Part shown: piece after piece, positions 1 to 11,523 of the stretch
Numbering within the stretch: position 1 is the stretch's first letter
How the letters are laid out: each line of letters starts with the position of its first letter
Assembly (NCBI RefSeq): GCF_004137085.1
Contig: NZ_QYBC01000001.1
Location: 424,412 to 488,411 of the forward strand
DNA: 64,000 nt
From: Lichenibacterium ramalinae
Lineage (GTDB): Bacteria > Pseudomonadota > Alphaproteobacteria > Rhizobiales > Beijerinckiaceae
Direction of reading: 5' to 3'
Notes under the pieces: model-generated
What the model was told of the DNA's origin: nothing
What the model saw: the letters and a program-made list of their open reading frames with translations, nothing else
Databases searched by the model: none
Made by a program: the position numbers and the translations under genes

Positions 1-224
1 TGCGGGGCCTCGTGATGCCGGTCGGCGGCATCAAGGAGAAGGTGCTGGCCGCCGCCGCCGCCGGCATCACCCGCGTCATGCTGCCGGCCCGCAACCGCCG
101 CGACCATGACGACATCCCCGAAGACGTGCGCAACGCGCTGGAGTTCGTCTGGCTGGAGCGCGTCGACGAGGCCGTGGCGGCCGGGCTGGAACCGGCAACG
201 GCGGAGGCCGACCAGGCGGCGTGA
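1..224 (+). CDS. lon: Lon ATP-dependent protease, C-terminal fragment
   Basis: Only the last ~74 codons are in the window; the reading frame enters from the left edge (first full codon at base 3). The residues MPVGGIKEKVLAA followed by GITRVMLPARN match the end of the Lon serine-lysine protease domain, and the K of GGIKEK is the conserved catalytic-dyad lysine region. Lon is the cytosolic AAA+ protease that removes misfolded and regulatory proteins. The tail after LEFVWLERVDEAVAAGL is a typical short acidic/Ala-rich end. The upstream part, including the ATPase and catalytic Ser, cannot be seen here. Confidence 0.93.
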   Translation, partial: RGLVMPVGGIKEKVLAAAAAGITRVMLPARNRRDHDDIPEDVRNALEFVWLERVDEAVAAGLEPATAEADQAA

Positions 225-539
225 GCCGCGCGGGGCGGCTCCGCGGCTCGCCTGCGGCGCCCGTGGGAGCCCAACCCGCCCCTGGAGCATGCACCCTGGT
301 CCCCGGGTCGTCGACCGCGTTCGACGACGAGACCGGCCGCTGTCCAGCGGCGCCTCGGGCTCGATGACGGTCGCTCCTGGGCAGCATCGGCCGTCCCGGT
401 GTCGCCCTGGCGACGGCAAGGCGATGGGACGGCCGTGCATTCGGAGTGCCGGGCCGTCGCCGACCCACGTCGGAAGCAGGCGTGCCGTGTCATCCCGATG
501 GTGCGATCCCGGGCGGCTTCGCCTATATAGGCGGCAATC
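225..539. other. Intergenic region lon-queE, no gene seen
   Basis: About 315 bp without a convincing coding region. The open frames here are arginine/proline-rich shadows typical of GC-rich DNA. The last 30 bases before queE hold an AT-richer patch (CTATATAGG around 520-530) that may be part of its promoter. I looked for a preQ1 riboswitch (short pseudoknot with an A-rich tail) and did not see one. Confidence 0.4.
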
Positions 540-1172
540 ATGTCATATGCCGTCAAAGAGATCTTCTACACCCTCCAGGGCGAGGGCCGGCAGGCCGGCC
601 GCGCCGCCGTCTTCTGCCGCTTCGCCGGCTGCAACCTGTGGAGCGGCCGCGAAGCGGACCGCGCCACGGCGGCCTGCAGCTTCTGCGACACGGATTTCGT
701 CGGGCTCGACGGGCCGGGCGGGGGCCGCTTCGCCTCGGCCGCGGCGCTGGCCGACGCCGTCGCGGCGGCCTGGACGGGCGCGCCGGAGAAGCGCCTCACC
801 GTGCTGACGGGCGGCGAGCCCCTGCTCCAGGTCGACGAGGCCCTGGTGGCGGCGCTGCAGGCGCGCGGCTTCGAGGTCGCGGTCGAAACCAACGGCACGC
901 TCGCGCCCCCGCCCGGCCTCGATTGGATCTGCGTGAGCCCGAAAGGCGCGGCCCCGCTGACGCTCGACGCCGGCGACGAGCTGAAGCTCGTCTACCCGCA
1001 GCCCGCCGCCATGCCGGAGCGCTTCGAGGACCTGCCCTTCGCCAACTTCATCCTGCAGCCCATGGACGGGCCCGACCAGGCCGCCAACACGGCCGCGGCC
1101 GTCCGCTACTGCATGGCGCATCCGCGCTGGCGCCTCGGGCTGCAGACCCACAAGGTCCTGGGGATCGCCTGA
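540..1172 (+). CDS. queE: 7-carboxy-7-deazaguanine synthase (QueE)
   Basis: Radical-SAM enzyme that converts 6-carboxytetrahydropterin to 7-carboxy-7-deazaguanine in the queuosine pathway; cytosolic. The 210-residue protein opens with [14 protein letters not shown], the family N-terminal signature. The three cluster cysteines are spaced C-x14-C-x2-C (around C42, C57, C60), the expanded spacing of the E. coli-type QueE rather than the canonical Cx3Cx2[10 protein letters not shown] motif follows for SAM/substrate binding. Start ATG 540 was chosen because the conserved N-terminus begins immediately. The stop overlaps the next start (TGATG), so queE and queC are translationally coupled. Confidence 0.95.
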   Translation: MSYAVKEIFYTLQGEGRQAGRAAVFCRFAGCNLWSGREADRATAACSFCDTDFVGLDGPGGGRFASAAALADAVAAAWTGAPEKRLTVLTGGEPLLQVDEALVAALQARGFEVAVETNGTLAPPPGLDWICVSPKGAAPLTLDAGDELKLVYPQPAAMPERFEDLPFANFILQPMDGPDQAANTAAAVRYCMAHPRWRLGLQTHKVLGIA

Positions 1173-1885
1173 TGGCCGACGCAGCCGCCGACCGCGCCAT
1201 CGTGCTCTTCTCGGGCGGGCAGGATTCCACCACCTGCCTGGCTTGGGCGCTCGACCGCTTCGCCAGCGTCGAGACCGTGGGGTTCGACTACGGCCAACGC
1301 CACCGCGTCGAGCTCGACGTGCGGGCGCCGCTGCTGGCGCGGCTGGCGGCGGACTGTCCGGGCCTGGCGGGCCGCCTCGGGCCGGACCACCTGCTCGACC
1401 TGTCCGTGCTCGGCCAGCTCAGCGACACGGCGCTGACGCGCGACGTCGCCATCAGCATGGGCGAGAACGGGCTGCCGACCAGCTTCGTGCCGGGCCGCAA
1501 CCTCCTGTTCCTCACCTTCGCGGCCGCCCTGGCCTACCGGCGCGGCATCAAGCACATCGTCACGGGCGTGTGCGAGACCGACTATTCCGGCTACCCCGAC
1601 TGCCGCGACGACACCATCAAGGCCATGCAGCTGGCGCTCAACCTCGGCATGGAGGCGCGTTTCGTGCTCCACACGCCGTTGATGTGGATCGACAAGGCCG
1701 AAACCTGGCGCATGGCCGAAAGGCTCGGCGGCCCGGCGCTGGTCGACCTCGTGCGCGACGGCACCCACACCTGCTACGCGGGCGACCGCACGCACCGGCA
1801 CGCCTGGGGCTATGGCTGCGGGACCTGCCCGGCCTGCGAACTGCGCGCCAGGGGCTACCGCGAGTTCACGGCCGGGGCGGCCTGA
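1172..1885 (+). CDS. queC: 7-cyano-7-deazaguanine synthase (QueC)
   Basis: ATP-dependent amidation/dehydration of 7-carboxy-7-deazaguanine to preQ0, the step after QueE. The 237-residue protein has the PP-loop motif [10 protein letters not shown] near the N-terminus and a C-terminal zinc site with one Cys in THTCYAG and three in [17 protein letters not shown]-type and [12 protein letters not shown] motifs also match the family. ATG 1172 overlaps the queE stop; longer upstream extension in this frame would run through queE and is rejected. The two genes form a minimal operon; queD and queF are not in the window. Confidence 0.95.
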   Translation: MADAAADRAIVLFSGGQDSTTCLAWALDRFASVETVGFDYGQRHRVELDVRAPLLARLAADCPGLAGRLGPDHLLDLSVLGQLSDTALTRDVAISMGENGLPTSFVPGRNLLFLTFAAALAYRRGIKHIVTGVCETDYSGYPDCRDDTIKAMQLALNLGMEARFVLHTPLMWIDKAETWRMAERLGGPALVDLVRDGTHTCYAGDRTHRHAWGYGCGTCPACELRARGYREFTAGAA

Positions 1886-1892
1886 TCCGGGG

Positions 1893-3932
1893 TCAATCCG
1901 CTCCGCTCGACGGGTCGTTCAGCATGGCGAGGGGCGCCCGGAATTCCGCCCGAAGCCCGTCGACGCGGTAGTCGAGCGCGCTTTCGCCCGTCCCGGCGAG
2001 GCCCATGCCGATCAGGCGGGACCCGAGCCCCCGGCGGGTGGGCGCCGTGACGGGGGGACCGCCGCGTTCCTGCCAGCTCATGACCAGCGTGCCGCCGCCC
2101 TCGGGCGCCACCGCCCAGGTCAGCCCCACGCCGCCGGCATCGCGCGACAACGCCCCGTATTTGATGGCGTTGGTGGCGAGCTCGTGCAGCAGCAGCGTCA
2201 GCGACAGCACCGCCTTCGGGCCCAGGCTGAGGTCCGGCCCGGCGATGGCGAAGCGCCCCAGGACGGTGTGCAGGTCGAGCGTGCGTTCCACCACGGCGCG
2301 CATCGGGGCGGTGGCCCAGTCCTGCTGCAGCAGGACCTCGTGGGCGCGGCCGAGGGCGGCCAGCCGCTGGATGAAGGCGTCCACGGCGTCGCGTTGCGGG
2401 ATGCCCTTCAGGGTCTGGGTCGCGATGGCCTGCACCATGGCGAGCGTGTTCTTCAGGCGGTGGCTCAGCTCGTCGTTGAGGATGCGCTGCTGGTCCTCGG
2501 CCTGGAGCCGCGCGACGCCGACCTCCACCCGGTCGGCGACATTGGCGAGGAAGGCCATCTCCTCGGCGCTCCAGGCCCGCGGATGGAGGTCGTGGACGAA
2601 GAACATCGCCACCACCCGTCCCCGCTCGCGGATCGGCACGTTGACCATGCTGCCGATGCCGAGGGACAGGAGCGGGCTCGGGTCGTCGCGGGTGTGAGGG
2701 TCCGTGCGCACGTCGGCGATGGCCAGGGGCTCGCCTCGCTCGAGCTTCGGCCGAAGGCGGCCATAATCGTCGAAGCGGTGGCGGCCCGTCAGGCTGGCGA
2801 CGCCCGCGACCGTCCAATCCGGCTCGACGTCGATGACGGCGAGGTCGGCGGACAGCCGGCCGAACCCGACCCGCGCCACGTCGAGCGTTTCGCCGACGAT
2901 CGCGGAGGCGGCCCGGGTCATGGCCGGGATGGTGACGAGGTCGCGCAGCCGGTCGCCCAGCGCCAGCAAGGCGGTGCTGCGGGCTTCGGCCCCGACGCGC
3001 GCGGTAGTCTCGAAGAACAGGACGGCGAAGCGCTCCGGGCCGAGCCGGAAGGCCCGTCCCTCGTACCAGCGCCGGATCGCGCCGATCTGGCGGGTGAACG
3101 TCCGGCCCTCGCCCGTCTCGACGACCTCGGCGAAGTCGTCGACCCAATCGTCCTCGATGCCGGGAAACACCTGCCGCACCGTGCGGCCCATGACGGAGGC
3201 GGGGTCGAGCCCCACCAGCGCCCCGAAGGCGGCGTTGACGTCGATGTAGCGCCAGTCGGTGACGCGGCCGGCGGCGTCCCGCAGCACCTCCCCGACGACG
3301 AAACCCTCGCTGAACCGGTGGAACAGGCCGCGCCAATAGGCTTCGCTGGCCTTGAGTTCGGTTTCGGCCTGCCGCCGCGCCGCCAGGAGCGCGTCCTGGG
3401 CCACCATGGCGCGGCGCAGTTCCAGCTGCCCCATCACCTGCCGGGCGAGGCTGCGGAGGGCGCTCGCCTGGTTGGGCGTCAGCCCGCCCGGGCGCGGCTC
3501 CCTGTCGATCACGCAGAGCGTGCCCAGAACGACCCCGTCCGGGGTCCGCAGCGGAGCCCCGGCGTAGAAGCGGATGCCGGGGGGGCCCGTCACCAGCGGG
3601 TTCGACGCCGTGCGTGGGTCCTGCGTGAGATCGTCGATGATCAGGAGATCGGGCACCGACAGGGCATGGACGCAGACCGACGCGTCGAGGTCGGTTTCGC
3701 CCATCGGGAAATCGATGCGGGCCTTGAACCACTGCCTGTCGTGGGACACGAGGCTGACGAGGGCGACCGGCGCCTCGCAGATCAGCGTGGCGAGTTGCAC
3801 GGCGTCGTCGAAACCCGGCTCCGGGCCGGTATCGAGGATGGCGTAGCCCCGCAGGGTCGCCAACCGGTCCGGGTCGCTCACCAAAGGCGTGTCGCTCACC
3901 GGGGGCGTGTCAACGGGGGCGATGTGGTCCAA
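1893..3932 (-). CDS. GAF-PAS-GAF sensor histidine kinase, HWE family
   Basis: 679 residues. An N-terminal GAF domain (about 20-165, with ATLRGYAILDTGPEP and RFYAGAPL) is followed by a PAS-like domain (~185-300), a second GAF (~310-460) and a C-terminal kinase core. The H-box DELSHRLKNTLAMVQAI, the N-box HELATNAIKYGAL and the WQE triplet place the kinase in the HWE class, common in alphaproteobacterial light, redox and general-stress sensing. No transmembrane segment, so cytosolic. No receiver domain and no adjacent response regulator, so its partner is elsewhere. The first start is TTG without a clear Shine-Dalgarno; GTGs at 3899 and 3881 are alternatives, within a short direct repeat. It ends 7 bp from queC, convergent. 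Confidence 0.88.
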   Translation of the reverse strand: MDHIAPVDTPPVSDTPLVSDPDRLATLRGYAILDTGPEPGFDDAVQLATLICEAPVALVSLVSHDRQWFKARIDFPMGETDLDASVCVHALSVPDLLIIDDLTQDPRTASNPLVTGPPGIRFYAGAPLRTPDGVVLGTLCVIDREPRPGGLTPNQASALRSLARQVMGQLELRRAMVAQDALLAARRQAETELKASEAYWRGLFHRFSEGFVVGEVLRDAAGRVTDWRYIDVNAAFGALVGLDPASVMGRTVRQVFPGIEDDWVDDFAEVVETGEGRTFTRQIGAIRRWYEGRAFRLGPERFAVLFFETTARVGAEARSTALLALGDRLRDLVTIPAMTRAASAIVGETLDVARVGFGRLSADLAVIDVEPDWTVAGVASLTGRHRFDDYGRLRPKLERGEPLAIADVRTDPHTRDDPSPLLSLGIGSMVNVPIRERGRVVAMFFVHDLHPRAWSAEEMAFLANVADRVEVGVARLQAEDQQRILNDELSHRLKNTLAMVQAIATQTLKGIPQRDAVDAFIQRLAALGRAHEVLLQQDWATAPMRAVVERTLDLHTVLGRFAIAGPDLSLGPKAVLSLTLLLHELATNAIKYGALSRDAGGVGLTWAVAPEGGGTLVMSWQERGGPPVTAPTRRGLGSRLIGMGLAGTGESALDYRVDGLRAEFRAPLAMLNDPSSGAD

Positions 3933-4195
3933 AGGCGTGTCGCGCTCGTGCTCGGCGTCCGTCCGGTCCCGAAAGCCGAGCGGGTCCGCGTCGAGACACC
4001 AACGCTTCGCCGGCTCCGGTGCTGGTATCGACGCGGGTTTCGACGGGACGGCGTCCCGCGCTTTCCCCGGCGACCCCCTGCTTAGCCTGGGCGGGGCCGT
4101 TTGTCAGCTTCGGCGAACATCCCGGGCGGCTTGCCCGGAAAGCGCCGCCGTGCTGGTGTGAGGGTGGCCGACGGGGAGTTCGGCGGGAGGGCGCG

Positions 4196-4444
4196 TTGGA
4201 TTCCAGCACGTATCGTGCCGCGCGATGGGCCGCGCTCGCCGTCTGCCTCGCCGTCTGCCTCCTGGCCTACCTGCGCGTCATCCCGCTGGCCGTCGGCATG
4301 GCGGCCTCCTGCGGGGTGCCGCTGATCTGGGCCGTCGACGCCTATCGGTCGCAGAAACGGCTCATGTTCGTGGCCGCCGCCACGCTGCTGATGCTGACCG
4401 CGCTGCCGCTGCTCCGCCTGGCCCGCCACGCCGGCGGGTTCTGA
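4196..4444 (+). CDS. Small membrane protein, unknown function
   Basis: 82 residues with probably three hydrophobic helices (about 9-27, 29-43, 55-72), ending in a basic LRLARHAGGF tail. I chose TTG 4196 because GGGAGG sits 6-10 bases upstream; the frame remains open further upstream but that part is Arg/Pro-rich and overlaps the start region of the divergent kinase. A second small gene begins 20 bp downstream on the same strand, suggesting a two-gene unit. No recognised family; function unknown. Confidence 0.5.
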   Translation: MDSSTYRAARWAALAVCLAVCLLAYLRVIPLAVGMAASCGVPLIWAVDAYRSQKRLMFVAAATLLMLTALPLLRLARHAGGF

Positions 4445-4464
4445 GAGCCCCAACCGAGGACACC

Positions 4465-4665
4465 ATGACGAAGGACATCACGGCCGCGCGCGCCAGGGCC
4501 GAGGCGCGGTTCAAGGCGCCCGCCCCCCCGGCCGAGAGCGAGGCGACCCGTGCGGAACGGGAGATGCGCGAGCGGACCGAGCGCCTGCGGGCGGAACGGC
4601 TCGCCGCCGAGGCGCTGAAGGCCAAGGGCGCCGAGATCCGGACCGGCCGGCGGCGCGGCGCCTGA
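4465..4665 (+). CDS. Short charged coiled-coil-like protein
   Basis: 66 residues, very rich in Ala, Arg and Glu (ARARAEARF, EREMRERTERLRAERLAAEAL), predicted to form one long amphipathic helix. GAGGA lies 5-9 bases before ATG 4465. Small proteins of this composition are frequent hypotheticals in Hyphomicrobiales; no catalytic residues and no signal peptide. It follows the small membrane protein by 20 bp and could be its partner, but that is inference. Confidence 0.55.
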   Translation: MTKDITAARARAEARFKAPAPPAESEATRAEREMRERTERLRAERLAAEALKAKGAEIRTGRRRGA

Positions 4666-4799
4666 CCCCGGGGTTCCACCGGAGGCGGAGGCCGGCAAGG
4701 CTCCCTTCACCACGGTTGAAGGCGCCGACCGGGCCCTAACGGGCGATCAACCGCTCATGGCCCATGAACACCGTCACGCAACAGGACGGTGATCCCCCC

Positions 4800-5750
4800 A
4801 TGACACAGCCGAAATACCGCCTCGTCACCCGCAGCGATTTCGACGGTCTCGTCTGCGGCATGCTGCTGCGCGAGCTCGACCTGATCGACGAGGTGAAGTT
4901 CGTCCATCCCAAGGACATGCAGGACGGCCTCGTGCCGATCACCGGCCGCGACATCGTCACCAACCTGCCCTACGTGCCGGGCTGCCACCTCACCTTCGAC
5001 CACCACGCCAGCGAGGTCGCCCGCCGCGGCGGGCGCGAGCGCGCCGACCACATCATCGACGCGGCTGCGCCATCGGCGGCCCGCGTCGTCTTCGAGCATT
5101 TCGGCGGCGCCGCAGCCTTCCCGCGCATCAGCCCGGAGCTGATGGCGGCGGTCGACAAGGCCGATGCCGCGCAGTTCTCGCGCGACGAGATCCTTCACCC
5201 CACGGGTTGGGTGCTGCTCAACTACCTCATGGATTCGCGCACTGGCCTCGGCCGCTTCCGCGACTTCCGCATCGCCAACTACGAGCTGATGATGCAGCTC
5301 ATCGAGCGCTGCCGCGACCTGCCGGTCGACGCCGTGCTGGCCCTCCCCGACGTTGCCGAGCGTGTCGCGCTGTTCACGGAGCACCGCGAAGCCTTCGAGG
5401 CGCAGTTGCGCCGCTGCACGACGGTGCACGGCCGGCTGGCGCTGATCGACCTGCGCGGCGAGGAGACGATCTTCGCCGGCAACCGCTTCATGGTATACGC
5501 GCTGTTCCCCGGATGCGACATCTCGGCCCACGTCATGTGGGGCCTCAAGCGGCAGAACGTGGTCTTCGCGGTGGGCAAGTCCATCCTCGACCGGAGCTCG
5601 CCGGTCGATGTCGGCGCGGTCTGCCTCGCCTATGGCGGCGGCGGTCATCGCGCGGCGGGTACCTGCCAGGTCGCCCACGAGCGCGCGGAATCCGTCAAGG
5701 GGGAGCTGATCGGCCTGCTCAACGCCACGGCGCTCGACGCCGCGGCCTGA
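4800..5750 (+). CDS. DHH-family phosphoesterase (exopolyphosphatase/nanoRNase-like)
   Basis: 316 residues. The N-terminal VTRSDFDGLVCG motif and FDHHAS motif supply the Asp/His ligands of the two-Mn2+ DHH active site, and the C-terminal AYGGGGHRAAG is the DHHA1 substrate loop. The family hydrolyses polyphosphate, pAp or short oligoribonucleotides; the sequence does not tell which. Cytosolic. ATG 4800 is preferred over ATG 4764 because homology starts at TQPKYRLVTRSDFDG and AGGACGG lies upstream. The gene stands alone, with ~135 bp upstream and ~75 bp downstream. Confidence 0.85.
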   Translation: MTQPKYRLVTRSDFDGLVCGMLLRELDLIDEVKFVHPKDMQDGLVPITGRDIVTNLPYVPGCHLTFDHHASEVARRGGRERADHIIDAAAPSAARVVFEHFGGAAAFPRISPELMAAVDKADAAQFSRDEILHPTGWVLLNYLMDSRTGLGRFRDFRIANYELMMQLIERCRDLPVDAVLALPDVAERVALFTEHREAFEAQLRRCTTVHGRLALIDLRGEETIFAGNRFMVYALFPGCDISAHVMWGLKRQNVVFAVGKSILDRSSPVDVGAVCLAYGGGGHRAAGTCQVAHERAESVKGELIGLLNATALDAAA

Positions 5751-5826
5751 GGGCGGTTTCCCCGGGGCCGGTCCTCCGGTAAAGCGCAGGGAGGCATCGG
5801 CCCGCGCTGCGGCGCGCGGCCGGGCC

Positions 5827-6744
5827 ATGGCCCCAGCACGGACCGGAACCGCCTTGACCGCACCCCGCCGCCCGCCCGCCCTGCTCCCGCTGCTGCTCGC
5901 GGCGCTGGCGGCGGCGCTGCCGGCCGCGGCCCGGGCGGCGCCGGTCCAGGCCGCACCGGTCCAGGCCGCCCCGCAGCCCGACGTGTTCGTGCCGAGCCTG
6001 TGGGACCCCGCCTCGCCGCCGCCCAAGCCGGACCTCGCGGCGCTGAAGCCGCTGCTCATCGTGACGGGCCAGGACGACCCGCCCTTCGCCTTCACGCTCC
6101 CGGACGGGACGCCGGCGGGCTTCGACGTCGATCTCGCCCGCGCCCTCTGCGACGTGCTCAAGGTGACCTGCACGGTCCAGGCGCGGCGCTGGGACACGGT
6201 CCTGCCCGCCGTGGTGGCCGGGGCGGGCGACGCGGCCGTGGCTTCCCTCGCCATCACGGCGGCGAACCGGCGCAGCGTGGACTTCACCTCGCCGTACTAC
6301 CGCACCCCGGCGCGCTTCGTGGCGCCGCTCGCCGCCAAGGCCGGCGACGTCCTGCCCGAAACGGTGCGGGGCTGGCGCATCGGCGTGCAGGGCGGCACCG
6401 CCCACGAGGCCTATCTCAAGGCCTTCTTCCCCGCCGCTACGCTGGTGCCGTTCGGCACCGTGGCGGACCTGCGCGCCGCCCTCGTGGCCGGCCGGGTGGA
6501 CCTCGCCTTCGGGGACGGCATCGGATGGGCGGGATGGCTCAACGGGCCGGCCGGCAGCGCCTGCTGCACCTTCGTGGGCGGACCCTTCACCGAAACGCAT
6601 TTCTTCGGCGAGGGCGCCGGCATCGCGGTGCGCCAGGGCCGCGAGCCGCTGCGCGTGGCGCTCGACTATGCGCTGTGGCGCGTCGCCCAGGACGGCACCT
6701 ACGCGGATCTGTGGCTGAAATATTTCCCGGTCAGCCCCTACTGA
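5827..6744 (+). CDS. Periplasmic solute-binding protein, family 3 (amino-acid type)
   Basis: 305 residues with a long signal peptide (hydrophobic LLPLLLAALAAALPAAARAA, positions ~20-40) and a repeated PVQAA linker. The mature part follows the SBP_bac_3 pattern: DDPPFAF, PAGFDVDLARALCDVL, SLAITAANRRSVDFTSPYY and a C-terminal DGTYADLWLKYF. Such proteins deliver polar amino acids to ABC importers or act as stand-alone sensors. No permease or ATPase gene is adjacent, so it is an orphan here. It converges on the SCO1 gene. Confidence 0.85.
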   Translation: MAPARTGTALTAPRRPPALLPLLLAALAAALPAAARAAPVQAAPVQAAPQPDVFVPSLWDPASPPPKPDLAALKPLLIVTGQDDPPFAFTLPDGTPAGFDVDLARALCDVLKVTCTVQARRWDTVLPAVVAGAGDAAVASLAITAANRRSVDFTSPYYRTPARFVAPLAAKAGDVLPETVRGWRIGVQGGTAHEAYLKAFFPAATLVPFGTVADLRAALVAGRVDLAFGDGIGWAGWLNGPAGSACCTFVGGPFTETHFFGEGAGIAVRQGREPLRVALDYALWRVAQDGTYADLWLKYFPVSPY

Positions 6745-6796
6745 CCGGGATGCGGCCCGGCCTCGGGCGCCGGTCGCGCCAGGGGCGGACGCACCC

Positions 6797-7387
6797 CTAC
6801 AGGTATGCCGCCAGCGTCTTCGCCGCCTCGGCGGGCTTGTCGAGGTCGGGATTGAAGGACTCGACGAAGTTGCCCTTGCGATCCATGAGGTAGACGACGC
6901 CCGTGTGGTCGACGCTGTAGCCGCCGTCGCCGGTCGGCACCTTCTTGGCGTAGACGCGATATTCCCGCGCCACCTTGTCGACGGCGGCCTGGCTGCCCGT
7001 GAGGCCGAGGATGCGGGGATCGAAGCTCGACACATAGTCCTTCATCACGGCGGGGGTGTCGCGTTCGGGATCGAGCGTGATGAAGAGCGCGCGGACCTTT
7101 CCGTCGGGGCCCAGCGCCTTCAGGGTCTGCGAGATGGCGTCGAGCGTCGTCGGGCACACGTCGGGGCAGTGGGTATAGCCGAAGAAGACCAGCATGGGCT
7201 GCCCCGCGACGTCGGCCTGGGTGACGGCCCTGCCGTCGCCGTCGACCAGCGCGAAGGGGCCGCCGATGCCGGTCGCGGCCTGGCTCGGCAGGCCGGCCCG
7301 CTGCACCACCAGGGCGCCCAGGATGACCAGGAGCCCCAGCGCCGCGCCGAGCAGCGGCAGGAGCGTGCGGCGGGACGGCAGGGGCAT
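6797..7387 (-). CDS. SCO1/SenC copper chaperone
   Basis: 196 residues: one N-terminal membrane anchor (~8-28) and a periplasmic thioredoxin-like domain with YTHCPDVCPT (Cu ligands C74, C78) and H161 in VDHTGVV. All three copper ligands of the Sco family are present. Sco proteins deliver copper to the CuA site of cytochrome c oxidase or act in thiol redox control. No oxidase subunit genes are next to it; the bd oxidase at 57-60 kb does not need copper. Start ATG 7387 precedes the anchor directly. Confidence 0.92.
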   Translation of the reverse strand: MPLPSRRTLLPLLGAALGLLVILGALVVQRAGLPSQAATGIGGPFALVDGDGRAVTQADVAGQPMLVFFGYTHCPDVCPTTLDAISQTLKALGPDGKVRALFITLDPERDTPAVMKDYVSSFDPRILGLTGSQAAVDKVAREYRVYAKKVPTGDGGYSVDHTGVVYLMDRKGNFVESFNPDLDKPAEAAKTLAAYL

Positions 7388-7466
7388 GGCAGGGGGATCT
7401 CCGGACGGCGGGACGCGATGCTGATGCCACGCGAGATGGGCGCTGGCGAGGCGGGCCCGCCGGGCG

Positions 7467-8555
7467 TCAGGCCCCGTAGGGCCCGCGCACCAGCCGCGAG
7501 ATCACCTGCGCGGTATAGTCCACCATCGGCACCACGCGGGCATAGTTGAGCCGCGTCGGCCCGATGATGCCGAGCACGCCGACGATGCGCTGCTGCCCGT
7601 CGCGGAAGGGCGCCGCCACCATGGAGGAGCCCGACAGCGAGAACAGCTTGTTCTCCGCCCCGATGAAGATGCGCACGCCCTCGCCGGTCTCGGCGCGGTT
7701 GAGCAGGTCGATGACGTCGGTCTTGGTTTCGAGGTCGGCGAAGAGCAGGCGGATGCGTTCGAGGTCGTCGAGCGCCGTCAGGTCGTCGAGCAGGTTCGCC
7801 TGGCCGCGCACGATGAGCTGCCGCTGCCCGCCGAGCCCCGCCCAGCCGGCGAGCCCGGCCTCGACGAGCCGCGCCGTCAGCTGGTCGAGTTCCCCCTGCG
7901 CGGCGGCGCGCTCGCCCTCGATCTCGGCGCGGGCCTCGGTGAGGGTGCGGCCGCGGATGCGGGCATTGAGGTAGTTGCCGGCCTCGACCAGCGCGGAAGC
8001 CGGCAGGCCGGGCGGCGTCAGCACGACGCGGTTCTCGACCGAGCCGTCCTCCGCCACCAGGATGGCCAGCGCGCGCTCGGGCTCCAGCCGGACGAATTCG
8101 ATGTGCTTGAGGCGCGCGTTGTCCTTGCTGGTGACGACGACGCCCGCGCCGCGCGTCAGCCCCGACAGCAGGCTCGTGGCCTCCACGAGGGCGTTCTCCA
8201 GCGTCCGGTCCTTCGAGGCGGCGCGCAGATCGGCCTCGATGCGGCGGCGTTCGGTGTCGCCGATGTCGCCGATCTCGAGCAGGGCGTCGACGAAGAAGCG
8301 CAGCCCCATCTGGGTCGGCAACCGACCCGCGCTGGTGTGGGGGGCGAAGACGAGGCCCAGCTCTTCGAGGTCCTGCATGACGTTGCGGACCGAGGCGGGC
8401 GACAGCGCCATGGGCAGCAGGCGCGACAGGTGCCGCGACCCCACCGGCTCCCCCGTCTGGAGATAGCTGTCGACGATGCGCCGGAAGATCTCGCGGGAGC
8501 GCTCGTTCAGCGCCGCCAGGACGCCGGCCGTGGAAGCATCGATCATCGGACTCAT
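7467..8555 (-). CDS. hrcA: Heat-inducible transcription repressor HrcA
   Basis: About 362 residues. An N-terminal winged helix ([17 protein letters not shown], then [16 protein letters not shown]) is followed by the HrcA core ending in [19 protein letters not shown]. HrcA binds CIRCE and represses chaperone operons, with its activity depending on GroEL. A perfect CIRCE lies 0.7 kb away, upstream of groES. ATG 8555 or ATG 8546 are both plausible starts; further upstream the frame loses conservation. In many relatives hrcA is joined to grpE; here it sits next to groESL instead, separated by two small genes on its own strand. Confidence 0.93.
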   Translation of the reverse strand: MSPMIDASTAGVLAALNERSREIFRRIVDSYLQTGEPVGSRHLSRLLPMALSPASVRNVMQDLEELGLVFAPHTSAGRLPTQMGLRFFVDALLEIGDIGDTERRRIEADLRAASKDRTLENALVEATSLLSGLTRGAGVVVTSKDNARLKHIEFVRLEPERALAILVAEDGSVENRVVLTPPGLPASALVEAGNYLNARIRGRTLTEARAEIEGERAAAQGELDQLTARLVEAGLAGWAGLGGQRQLIVRGQANLLDDLTALDDLERIRLLFADLETKTDVIDLLNRAETGEGVRIFIGAENKLFSLSGSSMVAAPFRDGQQRIVGVLGIIGPTRLNYARVVPMVDYTAQVISRLVRGPYGA

Positions 8556-8631
8556 CCCGAGAGGATGGAACCTCGCGGGGACGCTGGCAAGCGAGCCCAC
8601 GCCGCAGCCCAGCCTGCCGGGTGGCGCCGGT

Positions 8632-8844
8632 TCAGACCGCCGCGGCGATCGCCACGCGCGTCAGCTGTCCCTCGGTCACGACCCGGTCGTAGGGCTCGCC
8701 TTCGGTCTTGACGCGATACTGCAGCTCTTCGCCGAGGTGCGGCATCTGGGTCTTGACGACGAAGACGTCGGCCCGGTCGGCCGTGCGCCGCATGATCGAT
8801 TCGAGCGAAACGCGCTCGCCGACGGAGAAGAGATGGACCGGCAT
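8632..8844 (-). CDS. Conserved small protein, unknown function
   Basis: 70 residues: [17 protein letters not shown] then an amphipathic core with [10 protein letters not shown] and [15 protein letters not shown]. It reads like a small beta-rich (SH3-like) domain typical of Hyphomicrobiales hypotheticals. No signal peptide or cysteines. ATG 8844 lies 8 bp after the stop of the preceding small gene, so the two form an operon pointing toward hrcA. Function unknown; the position between hrcA and groESL suggests but does not prove a stress role. Confidence 0.65.
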   Translation of the reverse strand: MPVHLFSVGERVSLESIMRRTADRADVFVVKTQMPHLGEELQYRVKTEGEPYDRVVTEGQLTRVAIAAAV

Positions 8845-8852
8845 GGGAAACC

Positions 8853-9035
8853 TCAGAGCGCGTGGGAAGGGTGCGGAACGGTGTCGGCGCGCGGGTCGCC
8901 GTCGCCGACGGTCGGGCCCGCCTGCCCGGCCGCCCCTGCCGGCTCCGCGCGCAGCGCCATGGCCTTCAGTTCGCGGATGATCTGGACGGAGGAAGGCTCG
9001 GCGATGCGCCTGCCGAAACGCTTCTCTTGGCTCAT
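8853..9035 (-). CDS. Very small hypothetical protein
   Basis: 60 residues: [20 protein letters not shown] followed by an RELKAMAL helix and a Gly/Ala/Pro tail. ATG 9035 is chosen because the region upstream in this frame is Arg/Ala-rich shadow sequence. First gene of a two-gene unit with the 70-residue protein. No family recognised; a Ser/Val helix-forming N-terminal half is all that can be said. Confidence 0.5.
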   Translation of the reverse strand: MSQEKRFGRRIAEPSSVQIIRELKAMALRAEPAGAAGQAGPTVGDGDPRADTVPHPSHAL

Positions 9036-9368
9036 TGCGGTCCCGTCCGCGCGGCCGTGCCGCGCCCAGCGGGCCTCGGCCCGGGGCGGCATTCGTGTGG
9101 TCGTGGCCGCCCGGCCCTACAGATGGCCCGACGGGCGCCACGGCACAAGGTGTATTTCGCAGCAGCACGTCTTCGCCACCAACTATCGTGTGTCCGGCCG
9201 GCCCGGACATGGACGCCCGCTGCCGCTCCCAAGCTGTCGCGGGTTTTTATTTCGCCGATCCGGCGTTTTTCTTCTCGCTATTCGGGACGCTGGCACTCAC
9301 ACTCACGGAGTGCCAAGCCCGACCCCGGGCTTCCGGCCCCGGCGCCGACGCCGGACGAAAGACCCACC
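9036..9368 (+). promoter_or_regulatory. Divergent promoter region upstream of groESL
   Basis: 333 bp between the small minus-strand gene and groES. The stretch 9240-9290 is clearly AT-richer (GTTTTTATTT, CGTTTTTCTTC) than the surrounding DNA and is the likely promoter for groESL, ending in the CIRCE element at 9291-9315. I could not place -35/-10 boxes with confidence. Confidence 0.5.
9291..9315 (+). promoter_or_regulatory. CIRCE operator
   Basis: Perfect 8-bp inverted repeat TGGCACTC-N9-GAGTGCCA, differing from the consensus TTAGCACTC-N9-GAGTGCTAA only in symmetric outer positions. It lies 53 bp before groES. HrcA, encoded 0.7 kb to the left, is the known ligand, so repression released by heat is expected. 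Confidence 0.95.
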
Positions 9369-11514
<2,146 letters not shown>

Positions 11515-11523
11515 CCCACCGTT

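Noticed and set aside
225..539. preQ1 riboswitch before queE
   Set aside because: No short pseudoknot with an A-rich tail; the leader is GC-rich.
1812..4085. Long plus-strand open frame opposite the HWE kinase
   Set aside because: Codon-position shadow of the minus-strand kinase; composition is Arg/Gly/Asp-rich without domains, while the minus strand shows complete GAF and kinase motifs.
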